A DNA stretch of 64,000 nt from Desmonostoc muscorum FACHB-395 (GCF_014698035.1 NZ_JACJSF010000021.1:51619-115618), one strand, 5' to 3'; numbered from the stretch's first letter, positions 53,680-61,562 are shown. Numbers and translations are program-made. The notes: generated by a model from the sequence alone, not told the origin.

Positions 53680-53740
53680 TAGAGGACAGGTGACAGGTGA
53701 CAGGGAATAATCTGTAACCTGTAACCTGTAACCTATTCCC
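53680..53740. repeat. Heptamer tandem repeats between sheath and tube genes
   Basis: ACAGGTGACAGGTGACAGGG and TGTAACCTGTAACCTGTAAC are two facing heptamer runs, related to those at 28460-28530. They can pair imperfectly as a hairpin after the sheath stop. Confidence 0.7.
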
Positions 53741-53797
53741 CTCTTCACTCCTAATTCCCCATTCCCAAATTAACCACACACAAAGGAGTCTAAAAGT

Positions 53798-54253
53798 ATG
53801 GCAGGCGAATTTTTAACCTCTTGTAAGTTTTACTTCGAGGCTGATGGAATTACTGATAAGTTCATCAAAGAAATTAGTGGCTTAGGCGTTGAGAATACTC
53901 CAGCACAAGAAGTTCACGGTTCATCTAAAGGCGCTAAACTAATGCGTCAAGCTACACCAACTGTTGTTAAATTTACTAACATCACAGTAAAAGTCATCGC
54001 CACTGATGATATAGACCTTTATACTTGGTATCAAAAGTGTAACGAAGACATGGGTGATCCTCGTCAGTGGGCACAGAATCGTAAAACTGGTTCAGTGGTT
54101 GCTTATGACCAACAAGGCTCTGAAAAAGCACGCTGGAACATTGTCAATTGTTATCCCTGTAAATACACCGGGCCTACCTTAACAGCCTCTGGTGGTGATA
54201 TGGCAAATGAAACAGTTGAATTGGTTCACGAAGGAATTAAACGAATCAAATAA
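53798..54253 (+). CDS. Contractile injection system inner tube protein (Afp1-like)
   Basis: A 151-aa protein of the gp19/Hcp-fold tube family. It starts MAGEFLTSCKFYFEADGITD and has IKEISGLGVE, ATPTVVKFTNITVKV and a C-terminal ANETVELVHEGIKRIK. It polymerises into the inner tube within the sheath. An AAAGGAG ribosome binding site is at 53782-53788, followed by a good spacing to the ATG. One of three tube paralogs; this is probably the main tube subunit. Confidence 0.93.
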   Translation: MAGEFLTSCKFYFEADGITDKFIKEISGLGVENTPAQEVHGSSKGAKLMRQATPTVVKFTNITVKVIATDDIDLYTWYQKCNEDMGDPRQWAQNRKTGSVVAYDQQGSEKARWNIVNCYPCKYTGPTLTASGGDMANETVELVHEGIKRIK

Positions 54254-54314
54254 TTAGGGACTTCCAAATTAAAAAACATCCAAAAATCTCATACAACAAT
54301 CCTCTCTCTTCTTC

Positions 54315-54352
54315 ATCTCTCCGTGCCCTCTGCGCCTCTGTGGTTCGTTTTT
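54315..54352. repeat. Dispersed CAGAG-type repeat, inverted copy
   Basis: CTCTCCGTGCCCTCTGCGCC continuing to TCTGTGGTTCG; reverse-complement orientation to the copies at 3012 and 25718. It lies between two tube genes. Confidence 0.7.
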
Positions 54353-54401
54353 TTGGATAATTTATTTCTTGGAAATCCCTTAGCATTTGCAGTAATTAAC
54401 A

Positions 54402-54896
54402 GTGGTACAATCCGCAAGCCGAATTCCAGAAGTTCTTACGGCCCATCGGTTCTATTTAGAACTGACACTAGAAGGTCAAAACGATGCCAATTGCTTCTTT
54501 TTGGAGTGTCAAGGCTTCAAAAGAACCCAAGAGGTAATTGAAATTTCTGAAGTTACTTCTCAAACCTGGGGTAAAAAAGGGCAATCAAAAGGTCAGGTGG
54601 TGAGAACTAAGCTTCCTAGCAATCCTAAGAGTGGTAATCTCACTCTGCGTAGAGGTACTACCAACTCTATGGATTTTTGGAAGTGGTTTGAAAAAGTCGA
54701 AAAGGGTAATTGGTCTGAGCAACGTAGACTTGTTGCTTTGTCTATTTATAATCAGGCAAACCAAGAAATAGCTAGATTTGAATTAGCTGGTGCTTGGCCT
54801 GCAAGTTACAAAATTGCCGATGTCAACGCCCGCAGCCATGACATCGAAATTGAGGAAGTGGAGGTTGCTTTTGAGGAATTTAAACGTGTGAAGTAA
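54402..54896 (+). CDS. Contractile injection system tube protein paralog
   Basis: A 164-aa tube-fold protein. HRFYLELTLEGQNDANCFFL and ECQGFKRTQEVIEIS give the N-terminal strand pair; SGNLTLRRGTTNSMDFWKWF is the family core; the end ARSHDIEIEEVEVAFEEFKR is typical. The only good in-frame start is a GTG at 54402 with no strong ribosome binding site, so coupling to the upstream tube gene or a different start is possible. It is closest to the 43107-43631 protein in layout and may form the first or last tube ring. Confidence 0.87.
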   Translation: MVQSASRIPEVLTAHRFYLELTLEGQNDANCFFLECQGFKRTQEVIEISEVTSQTWGKKGQSKGQVVRTKLPSNPKSGNLTLRRGTTNSMDFWKWFEKVEKGNWSEQRRLVALSIYNQANQEIARFELAGAWPASYKIADVNARSHDIEIEEVEVAFEEFKRVK

Positions 54897-54907
54897 TTAG
54901 GAGAAGT

Positions 54908-55255
54908 ATGTTTCCCACAGAGTTTGAATTTACATTGCCAAAGGGGTATCTAGACTCTGAAGGCAACCTCCACCGCAAAGGTGTAATGCGGTTATCAACG
55001 GCGATAGACGAGATTGCACCCTTGCGTGACCCACGCGTTAAAGCTAATCCTGTTTATGCCACAATTATTATCTTGTCACGCGTGATTACTCACTTGGGTG
55101 CTTTATCAGAAGTTACTCCTGCAATAGTAGAAAACTTTTTTGCCCAAGATTTAAATTATCTCCAAGATTTTTATCGGCGAATTAATGGCTTGGAAGGTGA
55201 AACTTCTATACCAGAAGATACAATAAATTCCCCCGAAGCAGTTCTTCATAATTGA
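54908..55255 (+). CDS. Tail assembly chaperone-like protein, paralog 1
   Basis: A 115-aa small protein. FEFTLPKGYLDSEGNLHRKG and VMRLSTAIDEI are shared with the next gene's product (FAFTLPRGLSDSEQRVHRHG, VMRLATAKDEI), so the two are paralogs. It lacks the C-terminal zinc ribbon of the second copy. It lies directly after the tube genes, where phages encode tail assembly chaperones. No database family name can be assigned from sequence alone. A GGAG site precedes the ATG. Confidence 0.72.
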   Translation: MFPTEFEFTLPKGYLDSEGNLHRKGVMRLSTAIDEIAPLRDPRVKANPVYATIIILSRVITHLGALSEVTPAIVENFFAQDLNYLQDFYRRINGLEGETSIPEDTINSPEAVLHN

Positions 55256-55270
55256 ATTGGTCATGGGTTA

Positions 55271-55400
55271 TAGGGCATTGGAAATAGGGAGTGGGGAGCA
55301 GAAGAGCAAAGAGCAAAGACTCATTAATGGAGTTCAAAGACTCATCCCCTATTCTCTAATTCCCAATTCCCAATGCCCAATGCCCAATTCCCAAATTAAA
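55271..55400. repeat. Intergenic repeats before the second chaperone-like gene
   Basis: Includes one copy of the 21-bp unit found three times at 36402-36464 (CTCATTAATGGAGTTCAAAG near 55319) and a CCCAATGCCCAATGCCCAAT heptamer run at about 55366-55390. It contains in-frame start codons that are unlikely to be used. Confidence 0.65.
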
Positions 55401-55406
55401 TTACCT

Positions 55407-55790
55407 ATGCCCCGTAAAAAGGATACTCTCTCCACAGAATTTGCCTTCACTCTTCCTAGAGGATTGAGTGATAGTGAACAACGAGTACATCGTCATGGGG
55501 TGATGCGTTTAGCCACCGCCAAAGATGAAATTTTGGTGCAACAAGAGCGCAAAGTTAAGGAAAATCCAGCTTACGGTGTTTTGGTGATGCTTGCACGCGT
55601 TATTACTCGCTTGGGTAGTCTTAACTCTGTTAGCCCTGATTTACTTGAAGAACTTCTTTTACATGACATTGCCTATCTTCGAGAATTTTATAATCGAATC
55701 AATCAGCAAGGCGATGTACATATTCCTACACAATGTCCCCATTGTAATACTCAATTTTCAGTGGAGCTAGAACTAGCGGGGGAGTCGTAA
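55407..55790 (+). CDS. Tail assembly chaperone-like protein, paralog 2, with zinc-ribbon end
   Basis: About 127 aa, starting MPRKKDTLSTEFAFTLPRGL. The N-terminal core is shared with the product at 54908. The C-terminus adds HIPTQCPHCNTQFSVELELA, where two cysteines are one half of a zinc ribbon. I chose the ATG at 55407; the longer frame to 55257 runs through repeats. The reading frame ends GCGGGGGAGTCGTAA, where a G5 run is followed in the -1 frame by a DUF6760 coding region with no start of its own. The gene therefore may yield two products, a short form and a longer frameshifted form, as phage tail chaperones do. Confidence 0.75.
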   Translation: MPRKKDTLSTEFAFTLPRGLSDSEQRVHRHGVMRLATAKDEILVQQERKVKENPAYGVLVMLARVITRLGSLNSVSPDLLEELLLHDIAYLREFYNRINQQGDVHIPTQCPHCNTQFSVELELAGES

Positions 55791-55936
55791 GCTACCCCTC
55801 TGATACTTTATATGAGGAGGTAGCTTTTATTGCTTATCATTTCCACTGGTCACAAGATGATATTTTAAATTTAGAACATACTACCCGTCAGCGATGGGTG
55901 GCAGAAATCAATAAAATTAACCAAAAATTAATATGA
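55778..55936 (+). CDS. DUF6760-like coding region, no start codon, likely made by -1 frameshift
   Basis: From the G5 run at 55778-55782 the -1 frame reads GGVVSYPSDTLYEEVAFIAY followed by HFHWSQDDILNLEH and RQRWVAEINKIN, ending at TGA 55934-55936. This matches the small DUF6760 proteins of contractile-injection loci. The frame opens after a stop at 55745-55747 and has no ATG, GTG or TTG before its last 20 codons. The stop overlaps the next ATG as ATGA, which is typical of real coupled genes. A GGAG lies 12 nt before the G-run. A -1 slip would join it to the chaperone-like protein. An alternative is a sequencing undercall of one G, or a near-cognate start. Confidence 0.65.
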   Translation, partial: GGVVSYPSDTLYEEVAFIAYHFHWSQDDILNLEHTTRQRWVAEINKINQKLI

Positions 55937-57933
55937 AAGTAAAAGTTAGCTACTCACCAAATCTAAGTGAAGTCAATGAAGTTGACCTGACCACAGAAAC
56001 TCCAACGAGAGGAGAATGGTTAATAGGTCGTTCTCCTGATTCTGATTTAGTCTTAGACAGTCCTGATATTAGTCGGGTACATGCTAAGTTTTTTGTTAAA
56101 GCTGGAAATTACTACTTCTCTGACCTTGGCAGTAGAAATGGCTCAATATTTAACGGAAAACAAGCCGAAAAAGATCGACCATATTCTTTGAGTGATGGAG
56201 ATATTATCAGGATTGCAGATTACGTTCTGATCTTAGAAGCAGTTGCTCCCGCTTATGAGCAACCAGAGACAGTCTTTAGAATTATAGACCCTTCACTGTT
56301 TTCTCGGCCGCGATCGCCTGAAAATGTCAGCGCTGCCAATGTCGTTAATCCATCCCCAGAAGTAGTTAGCGAAGTTACAGCACCAGTTAGTCAAGAAGTA
56401 GAAACACCTTCTCCAGAAGTCAGCGAAATCCCCGAAGTTGTTGCTACTCAACCCGATGATGCCATTCCGGTTGTTGAGATAATCGCCCCTGAAAACATTA
56501 TTCAGTCACCAGAAGCAGTTAGCGAAGTTCCACACGATGTCTATGATGAAGTTGTGGATTTGCAAACGTTAGTTGCGCCAGAAGTCAGTGCAGATGTTGA
56601 GGAAGTAGAGATTCCAGAAGTTAGCGAAAATGGTGAGGAAGTTTCTTTTACTGTAGCCGAAGCTGCGATCGCAGCACCTGAAAATATCATCGAAACTTCT
56701 GAAGAGGAAATTACATTTCCAGAAGCCACTGACGATGAGGTTATAGACTTTCAAACAGCACTGGCGACAGAATCTACTTTCGTGCAACGGCGTGATATAA
56801 ATAGCATTCCCGAAGCTAATGACTATGAAGATGTAGAGTTAGAAGCAGCATTAGAAGCAGAAGTCACCTTCGTACAGCCACGTGATATTTTCCACCAAGT
56901 TCCCGAAGCAACCTCCCCAGAAGATGCAGAGTTAGAGGCGGCGCTGGAAGCAGAAGTCACCTTTGTGCAGCCGCGTGATATTTTCGGCGAAGTGTCTGAT
57001 GAAGAAAGTACCGTTCTGGAAGTTACTCATAATGAAAATCAAGTAGTAGATTTAGATACACCAGTCGCAGAAGAAGTCAGTTTAGAGTTTGGCGAATTTG
57101 TCAATGAAGTCGCTGAAGAAGAGGAGATTCAGCCGCAAGAAACATTGAGCCAACCTACACAAGATATCAATGATGAATTAGCAGATTTAGATATTTTATT
57201 TACGACAGAAGACAGCACAAATATTGACGAAGTAGAACCTAGTTTTGCTGTTGATGAAACAGGAGGCGAAGTTGCTGAAGTATTGACGGAGCCTGATAAT
57301 ATCGTTGCAGAAGTTTCTAGCAATCAATACATTGATTTGAATAATACAACTACAGAAGAAGCCAGCGTAAATGTTGATGATGTTGTTCTAGTAAGTGAAG
57401 TTTCTGAATTAGCTGATATTCAATCTTTGGAAACAACAGAAAGCGAAGTTCCTGAGAGTATCAGTCAAACTATTGAAGAGGTTCCTGAAGTAGAAGCGGC
57501 TCAATTTGATGAAACTCCAGAAGAAATAAATGTAAGTGAGCCTCCCCAAGTGATCATTGAAAGAAACATAGTACTCATCGCTCACGAGAGCAAGAAATCA
57601 GAACTTGCTGAATTTGTTTCTCAACATCAGGAATTTTTCTCACAGAGCTTTACAATTACCTGGCCATCTGTTGGCGAAGTCTTACATCAACAAGCAGGAA
57701 TAACTATTAGTCAGCAAACCCCAGCACCGATTTCTGGAGGATATCAAACAATTGCTTCATTAGTTGGAGCGGGAGAAATTTTAGCAGTTATTTTCCTGAG
57801 AGATTTGCTGCAACCTCAGCCTGGTCAGGCAAATGAAGAAGCACTGCTCAGATTATGCACTATTAATCAAGTTTTGCTGGCAACTAATTTGCCAACAGCA
57901 GAAGCGATCGTGCATTATCTTAAACATATATAG
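55933..57933 (+). CDS. FHA domain, acidic repeat linker, degenerate methylglyoxal-synthase-like domain
   Basis: A 666-aa protein. The FHA domain (about 25-100) has WLIGRSPDSDLVLDSPDISR, VHAKFF and LGSRNGSIFNG, so phosphothreonine-binding residues are present. An acidic Val/Glu/Pro-rich linker (about 110-535) has near-duplicate units (ALEAEVTFVQPRDIF twice). The C-terminal about 125 residues align with methylglyoxal synthase from VLIAHESKK to EALLRL and TNLPTAEAIV. Against E. coli MgsA, D71 is Tyr, H98 is Gly and D101 is Asn, so catalysis is unlikely. The start overlaps the DUF6760 stop (ATGA). It may be a phospho-dependent scaffold with a ligand-binding end. Confidence 0.83.
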   Translation: MKVKVSYSPNLSEVNEVDLTTETPTRGEWLIGRSPDSDLVLDSPDISRVHAKFFVKAGNYYFSDLGSRNGSIFNGKQAEKDRPYSLSDGDIIRIADYVLILEAVAPAYEQPETVFRIIDPSLFSRPRSPENVSAANVVNPSPEVVSEVTAPVSQEVETPSPEVSEIPEVVATQPDDAIPVVEIIAPENIIQSPEAVSEVPHDVYDEVVDLQTLVAPEVSADVEEVEIPEVSENGEEVSFTVAEAAIAAPENIIETSEEEITFPEATDDEVIDFQTALATESTFVQRRDINSIPEANDYEDVELEAALEAEVTFVQPRDIFHQVPEATSPEDAELEAALEAEVTFVQPRDIFGEVSDEESTVLEVTHNENQVVDLDTPVAEEVSLEFGEFVNEVAEEEEIQPQETLSQPTQDINDELADLDILFTTEDSTNIDEVEPSFAVDETGGEVAEVLTEPDNIVAEVSSNQYIDLNNTTTEEASVNVDDVVLVSEVSELADIQSLETTESEVPESISQTIEEVPEVEAAQFDETPEEINVSEPPQVIIERNIVLIAHESKKSELAEFVSQHQEFFSQSFTITWPSVGEVLHQQAGITISQQTPAPISGGYQTIASLVGAGEILAVIFLRDLLQPQPGQANEEALLRLCTINQVLLATNLPTAEAIVHYLKHI

Positions 57934-57959
57934 CCCTACTTAATCATTCGTGATTAACA

Positions 57960-57992
57960 AAATCCCCGATTTCTTAAAGAAGTCGGGGATTT
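57960..57992 (+). terminator. Hairpin terminator after the FHA gene
   Basis: AAATCCCCGATTTCTT and AAGAAGTCGGGGATTT form a strong stem with a very short loop, 26 bp after the stop codon. T-rich sequence follows only weakly, so a terminator or processing site is likely. It closes the plus-strand structural operon. Confidence 0.7.
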
Positions 57993-58091
57993 GCATATTT
58001 CGAGAAAAGTTGCAAATTGCATAGAATAATTTCAATGGTGAAAATTAGGATAAAAAATATGTATATTTTAAAATAAAACTTATCTAGAGAA

Positions 58092-60272
58092 ATGCTTACA
58101 AACTTAAAAACTTTATTTAGACAACCAGTTATTCTTTCAAGTGCGATCGCTACAATTTTACTAGTAGGCATTCAAAAACTTGGGGTTTTCGAGCCTCTAG
58201 AAATGAAGGTCTACGATCAGATGATGCAATTACGTGGCGACCCAGGCCCAGACTCTCGTCTATTGATTGTTGCTTTAACTGAAAAAGATATTCAAAAATG
58301 GAATTGGCCCCTATCTGGCGAACTTCTAGACCGACTATTGGGCAAACTTGAAGGTTATGAACCACGAGCCATTGGTCTAGATATTTTCCGTGACTTACCT
58401 GTACAACCTGGTCATGAAAAACTACTGCAACGCCTACAACAGAGCGATATCATCATTCCTATCTGTAAACATTCTGGTTCTAACAATCCGGGAATACCAG
58501 CCCCAAAGGGGGTTGAAGCAGAACGAGTAGGATTTAATGATGTAGTAGAAGATACTGACGCGACAATTCGTCGCAACCTATTATTGGTAAGTGCAGAAGA
58601 GTCAGATTCCTGTCAAAGCACTTATTCTTTTAGCTTACAACTAGCACTTAAATACTTAGAAGTTGGAGGCATCCAACTAAAATTTACTCCAAAAAAAGAA
58701 CTACAACTACGAGATACTGTATTTAAACCCCTACAAAGCGACGCTGGCGGTTATCAGAAAGCAGATACAAATGGCTACCAAATTTTGCTTAACTACCATT
58801 CTGGTCATCAGATTGCCCAGAAAGTAACTATTACAGAAATACTTGAAAATCAAGTTAAACCAGATTTGGTGAAAGACCGCATCGTTTTAATTGGTTCAAC
58901 AGCCAATAGTTTAAATGATATTTTTAACACGCCATTTGCTACTGGTAAGTCAGATAATTCCGGCAAAATGGCAGGAATTGAAATTCATGCCCACAGCGTT
59001 AGTCAAATTCTCAGTGCTGTTCTTAACAAACAGCCATTATTTTGGTTTCTACCTGAATGGGGTAAAGTCTTGTGGATATGGGGATGGACTGTAGTTGGTG
59101 GGTTGCTGGTATCGCGGATTCAACATCCACTAGGCTTAGGACTGGCAGGAGCAACAGCCCTTGCAGTCTTATTTGGAGGCAATTTTGTCATTTTTACCCA
59201 AGCTGGATGGTTCCCGGTAATACCTCCGACTTTGGGGTTAGTATTTACCGCCGGGAGTGTTCTTGCTTATAGTGCTTATAAAACGAAACAAGAGCAACAA
59301 GAAATTACCCAACGGGTTCAAGAACACCAACAATTAATTGTGGAATTGCAAGGTCTTTTACGGCAGCGCGGCGATGCCTCAAATGAAGCACCAACTGTAA
59401 TTGCTGATTCCATCGGGCAAGAAATTTCACTAGGAACTCTACTAAACAACCGCTACAAAATTACTCAAGGCTTGGGTTCTGGAGGATTTAGTAATACTTA
59501 TTTGGCTGATGATATCCAGCGTCCTGGTAATCCGCAGTGTGTGGTTAAACAGTTGCGTCCCCCCCGCCAAGATGCAGAATATTTAAATGTCGTCAGACGA
59601 TTATTTGACGCTGAAGCACAAATTTTAGAAACCTTGGGTAAGCATCCACAAATCCCTCAACTGCTAGCTTTTTTTGAAGAAAATCGGCAATTTTCTCTAG
59701 TGCAAGAATTTGTTCGAGGGCACGCTATGGACAAAGAAGTAACCTCTGGAAAGCGACTAAAACAAGCTGAAGTTGTGGAAATGCTCAAAGAAGTTTTACA
59801 TGTTCTTGTTTTTGTTCACAGCTATGGTGTAATCCATCGAGATATCAAACCTAGTAACTTGATTAGACGAGAATCAGATCAACACATTGTTTTAATTGAC
59901 TTTGGCGCTGTTAAGCAAATTCATCCTCAGCAGCAAGAAGCTCAGACTATTTCAATTGGTACGCCTGGTTATGCACCTTCTGAGCAAATGAGCGGTTTGC
60001 CAAAACTCAACAGCGATATTTATGCGTTGGGAATTATGGGAATTCAAGGTTTAACTGGGGTAGATCCTAGAGAATATCGCAGAGATGTAAATACTGGTGA
60101 AATAATTATTCAAGGTGGTGCTGATGGCAATCAACAGACTTGGCAACATTGGCGCGAACTAACTGAGGCTACAAACGAGTTAGTTATTATTTTAAATAGA
60201 ATGGCGCATTTCGATTTTACTCAACGATATCAGTCAGCAGCAGAGGTTCTCAAAGCTCTCGAAAGTCTTTAG
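58092..60272 (+). CDS. CHASE2-domain Ser/Thr protein kinase
   Basis: A 726-aa membrane kinase. A signal-anchor helix (about 12-32) is followed by an extracytoplasmic CHASE2 sensor domain (about 35-320; IGLDIFRDLP, VLIGSTANSLNDIF). Three membrane helices follow (about 320-395), then a Hanks-type kinase (about 455-720) with LGSGGFSNTYLA, CVVKQLRPP, VIHRDIKPSNLI and LIDFGAVKQ. All catalytic residues are present. It is a sensor kinase that could phosphorylate the FHA-recognised partners encoded upstream; a hairpin separates it from them. Confidence 0.93.
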   Translation: MLTNLKTLFRQPVILSSAIATILLVGIQKLGVFEPLEMKVYDQMMQLRGDPGPDSRLLIVALTEKDIQKWNWPLSGELLDRLLGKLEGYEPRAIGLDIFRDLPVQPGHEKLLQRLQQSDIIIPICKHSGSNNPGIPAPKGVEAERVGFNDVVEDTDATIRRNLLLVSAEESDSCQSTYSFSLQLALKYLEVGGIQLKFTPKKELQLRDTVFKPLQSDAGGYQKADTNGYQILLNYHSGHQIAQKVTITEILENQVKPDLVKDRIVLIGSTANSLNDIFNTPFATGKSDNSGKMAGIEIHAHSVSQILSAVLNKQPLFWFLPEWGKVLWIWGWTVVGGLLVSRIQHPLGLGLAGATALAVLFGGNFVIFTQAGWFPVIPPTLGLVFTAGSVLAYSAYKTKQEQQEITQRVQEHQQLIVELQGLLRQRGDASNEAPTVIADSIGQEISLGTLLNNRYKITQGLGSGGFSNTYLADDIQRPGNPQCVVKQLRPPRQDAEYLNVVRRLFDAEAQILETLGKHPQIPQLLAFFEENRQFSLVQEFVRGHAMDKEVTSGKRLKQAEVVEMLKEVLHVLVFVHSYGVIHRDIKPSNLIRRESDQHIVLIDFGAVKQIHPQQQEAQTISIGTPGYAPSEQMSGLPKLNSDIYALGIMGIQGLTGVDPREYRRDVNTGEIIIQGGADGNQQTWQHWRELTEATNELVIILNRMAHFDFTQRYQSAAEVLKALESL

Positions 60273-60305
60273 TAATATGTTATGTAGCGTTTCATAGCTA
60301 ACTGA

Positions 60306-60434
60306 GGTATACCCTAATACGGTTTAGTTAAGGCTAAAATTCTTTGTCAAAGTTAATATTTTTACGAACCACAGAGACGCAGAGGGCACTGAGAGAATAA
60401 AGAAATGCTTAACTGAACTGTATTGAGGTATACC
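60306..60434. mobile_element. MITE-like element with 27-bp imperfect inverted ends
   Basis: Left end GGTATACCCTAATACGGTTT ending AGTTAAG (60306-60332) and the reverse complement of the right end (60408-60434), GGTATACCTCAATACAGTTC ending AGTTAAG, match with four or five differences. The middle holds the CAGAG-type repeat. The right half is also present at 3012-3078. No coding capacity. Confidence 0.6.
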
Positions 60435-60630
60435 CAAATATTTTTTACCAAGCTTAGTAACTTTGAGAAAATACCACACTAAGCTAAGAAGCGCTATATC
60501 GTTTATTAACATCTTCCTACAACTGCCTGACAGTGCTGCATAAATCTTGAGATTATCTCAGTTAAATACATATCTGTTCAAGTTTATCCTGAACTTTGGC
60601 CTCGATATATTAACCAACACAGCATCAGCG

Positions 60631-60843
60631 ATGAAACTCTTTCCTTCGCTTAATTTTGTACATATTGTTAGTTCTAGCGTCTTACCTAGAATCGCTCGGA
60701 CTCAAATAGGCACTCATAACAAGATTTTCACATCAATCAATTCTCATACTTTACGCAGCCATTCTACAAATATCAATTACCTTAAACCCTTTGATACTGC
60801 TGTTATTGCTTATCACATGATGGGTCTTAGCAACTATGAATGA
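60631..60843 (+). CDS. Small putative exported peptide, paralog 1
   Basis: About 70 aa starting MKLFPSLNFVHIVSSSVLPR. A short hydrophobic N-terminus could be a signal sequence. It is homologous over its length to the product at 61001: RTQIGTHN aligns with GAQIVTHN, and SHSTNINYLKPFD with THSTNVSYPIPFN. The start inside the longer frame is chosen because this paralog begins at the same Met-Lys-Leu. Function unknown. It is basic and lacks cysteines. Confidence 0.55.
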   Translation: MKLFPSLNFVHIVSSSVLPRIARTQIGTHNKIFTSINSHTLRSHSTNINYLKPFDTAVIAYHMMGLSNYE

Positions 60844-61000
60844 TCTTTTTCAGTTCTTGCACTCCATTAGCTCATCCTAATGGGTGAGGAATAAATCAAC
60901 CGATCGGGTAATCTGAATGCAGGAAGTTAAGACAGATAAAAAATAAGACTCTATTACCTAAGAACACTAATTACACTTCACTTTAACTAAATAGAACCTT

Positions 61001-61219
61001 ATGAAACTTTCTATCTTGATAGATTCTGTACTCATTGTTACTTCGATTGCTTTATTGCCTGGAATCGGTGGCGCTCAAATAGTTACTCACAATAGTGGCG
61101 AACCTATAGCTGTCAACTCTAACAATTTACCCACTCATTCTACAAACGTCAGCTACCCCATACCTTTTAATGTTGCATTTCTAGCTCATCAAGGAGGAAA
61201 AGCTTCTGTTTCCCCCTAA
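61001..61219 (+). CDS. Small putative exported peptide, paralog 2
   Basis: A 72-aa protein with a clear signal-like N-terminus (MKLSILIDSVLIVTSIALLP) and a likely cleavage near GGAQ. The mature part has THNSGEPIAVNSNN, HSTNVSYPIPFN and a Ser/Pro tail. It is a tandem duplicate of the gene at 60631. A rho-independent terminator follows 29 bp after the stop, which supports a real transcript. Function unknown; a secreted or surface peptide is the best guess. Confidence 0.65.
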   Translation: MKLSILIDSVLIVTSIALLPGIGGAQIVTHNSGEPIAVNSNNLPTHSTNVSYPIPFNVAFLAHQGGKASVSP

Positions 61220-61562
61220 TCATCATCACATTACCAAAAATTACTTTAACCCTTCCAACTTTGGAGGGGTTTTTAGTTGGTGGTTGCTTTTAGTGTCGTC
61301 CCCTTTCGCCAATGCACCTTTTCATATTTCTCCCAGAGGAAAGCGCGATCGCATCATACACAGTACGTTTATTTATATAATGCTTGTATAGCAACACTTT
61401 CGGCTATGTCACAAACGCTCAGATTACCCTGCTCCCACTGTAGCGCAGCCTCTCACACTTCCGAAAAAAGGGGCGGGTAATAAATTATTTACTGTTCTAT
61501 CAAATTAACGTTGTTAAGTTACTCAGCAGGTGTAGTTCTCACCTCCAGGCTGTGTTAAATTT
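61220..61562. other. 343-bp intergenic region
   Basis: Holds the terminator at 61248-61274 and one GCGATCGC site. A 67-codon frame at 61277-61480 has no domain, no good ribosome binding site and is not called. Nothing else visible. Confidence 0.45.
61248..61274 (+). terminator. Rho-independent terminator
   Basis: AACCCTTCCAACTTTGGAGG followed by GGTTTTT: an 8-9 bp GC stem with a T5 tail, ending the small-peptide transcript. Confidence 0.8.

Noticed and set aside
30954..57933. Prophage
   Set aside because: Tail genes only; no capsid, portal, terminase, integrase or lysis genes, and eCIS-specific genes (DUF4157, DUF4255) are present.
61277..61480. 67-codon frame after the terminator
   Set aside because: No good start, no domain, lies just past a strong terminator.
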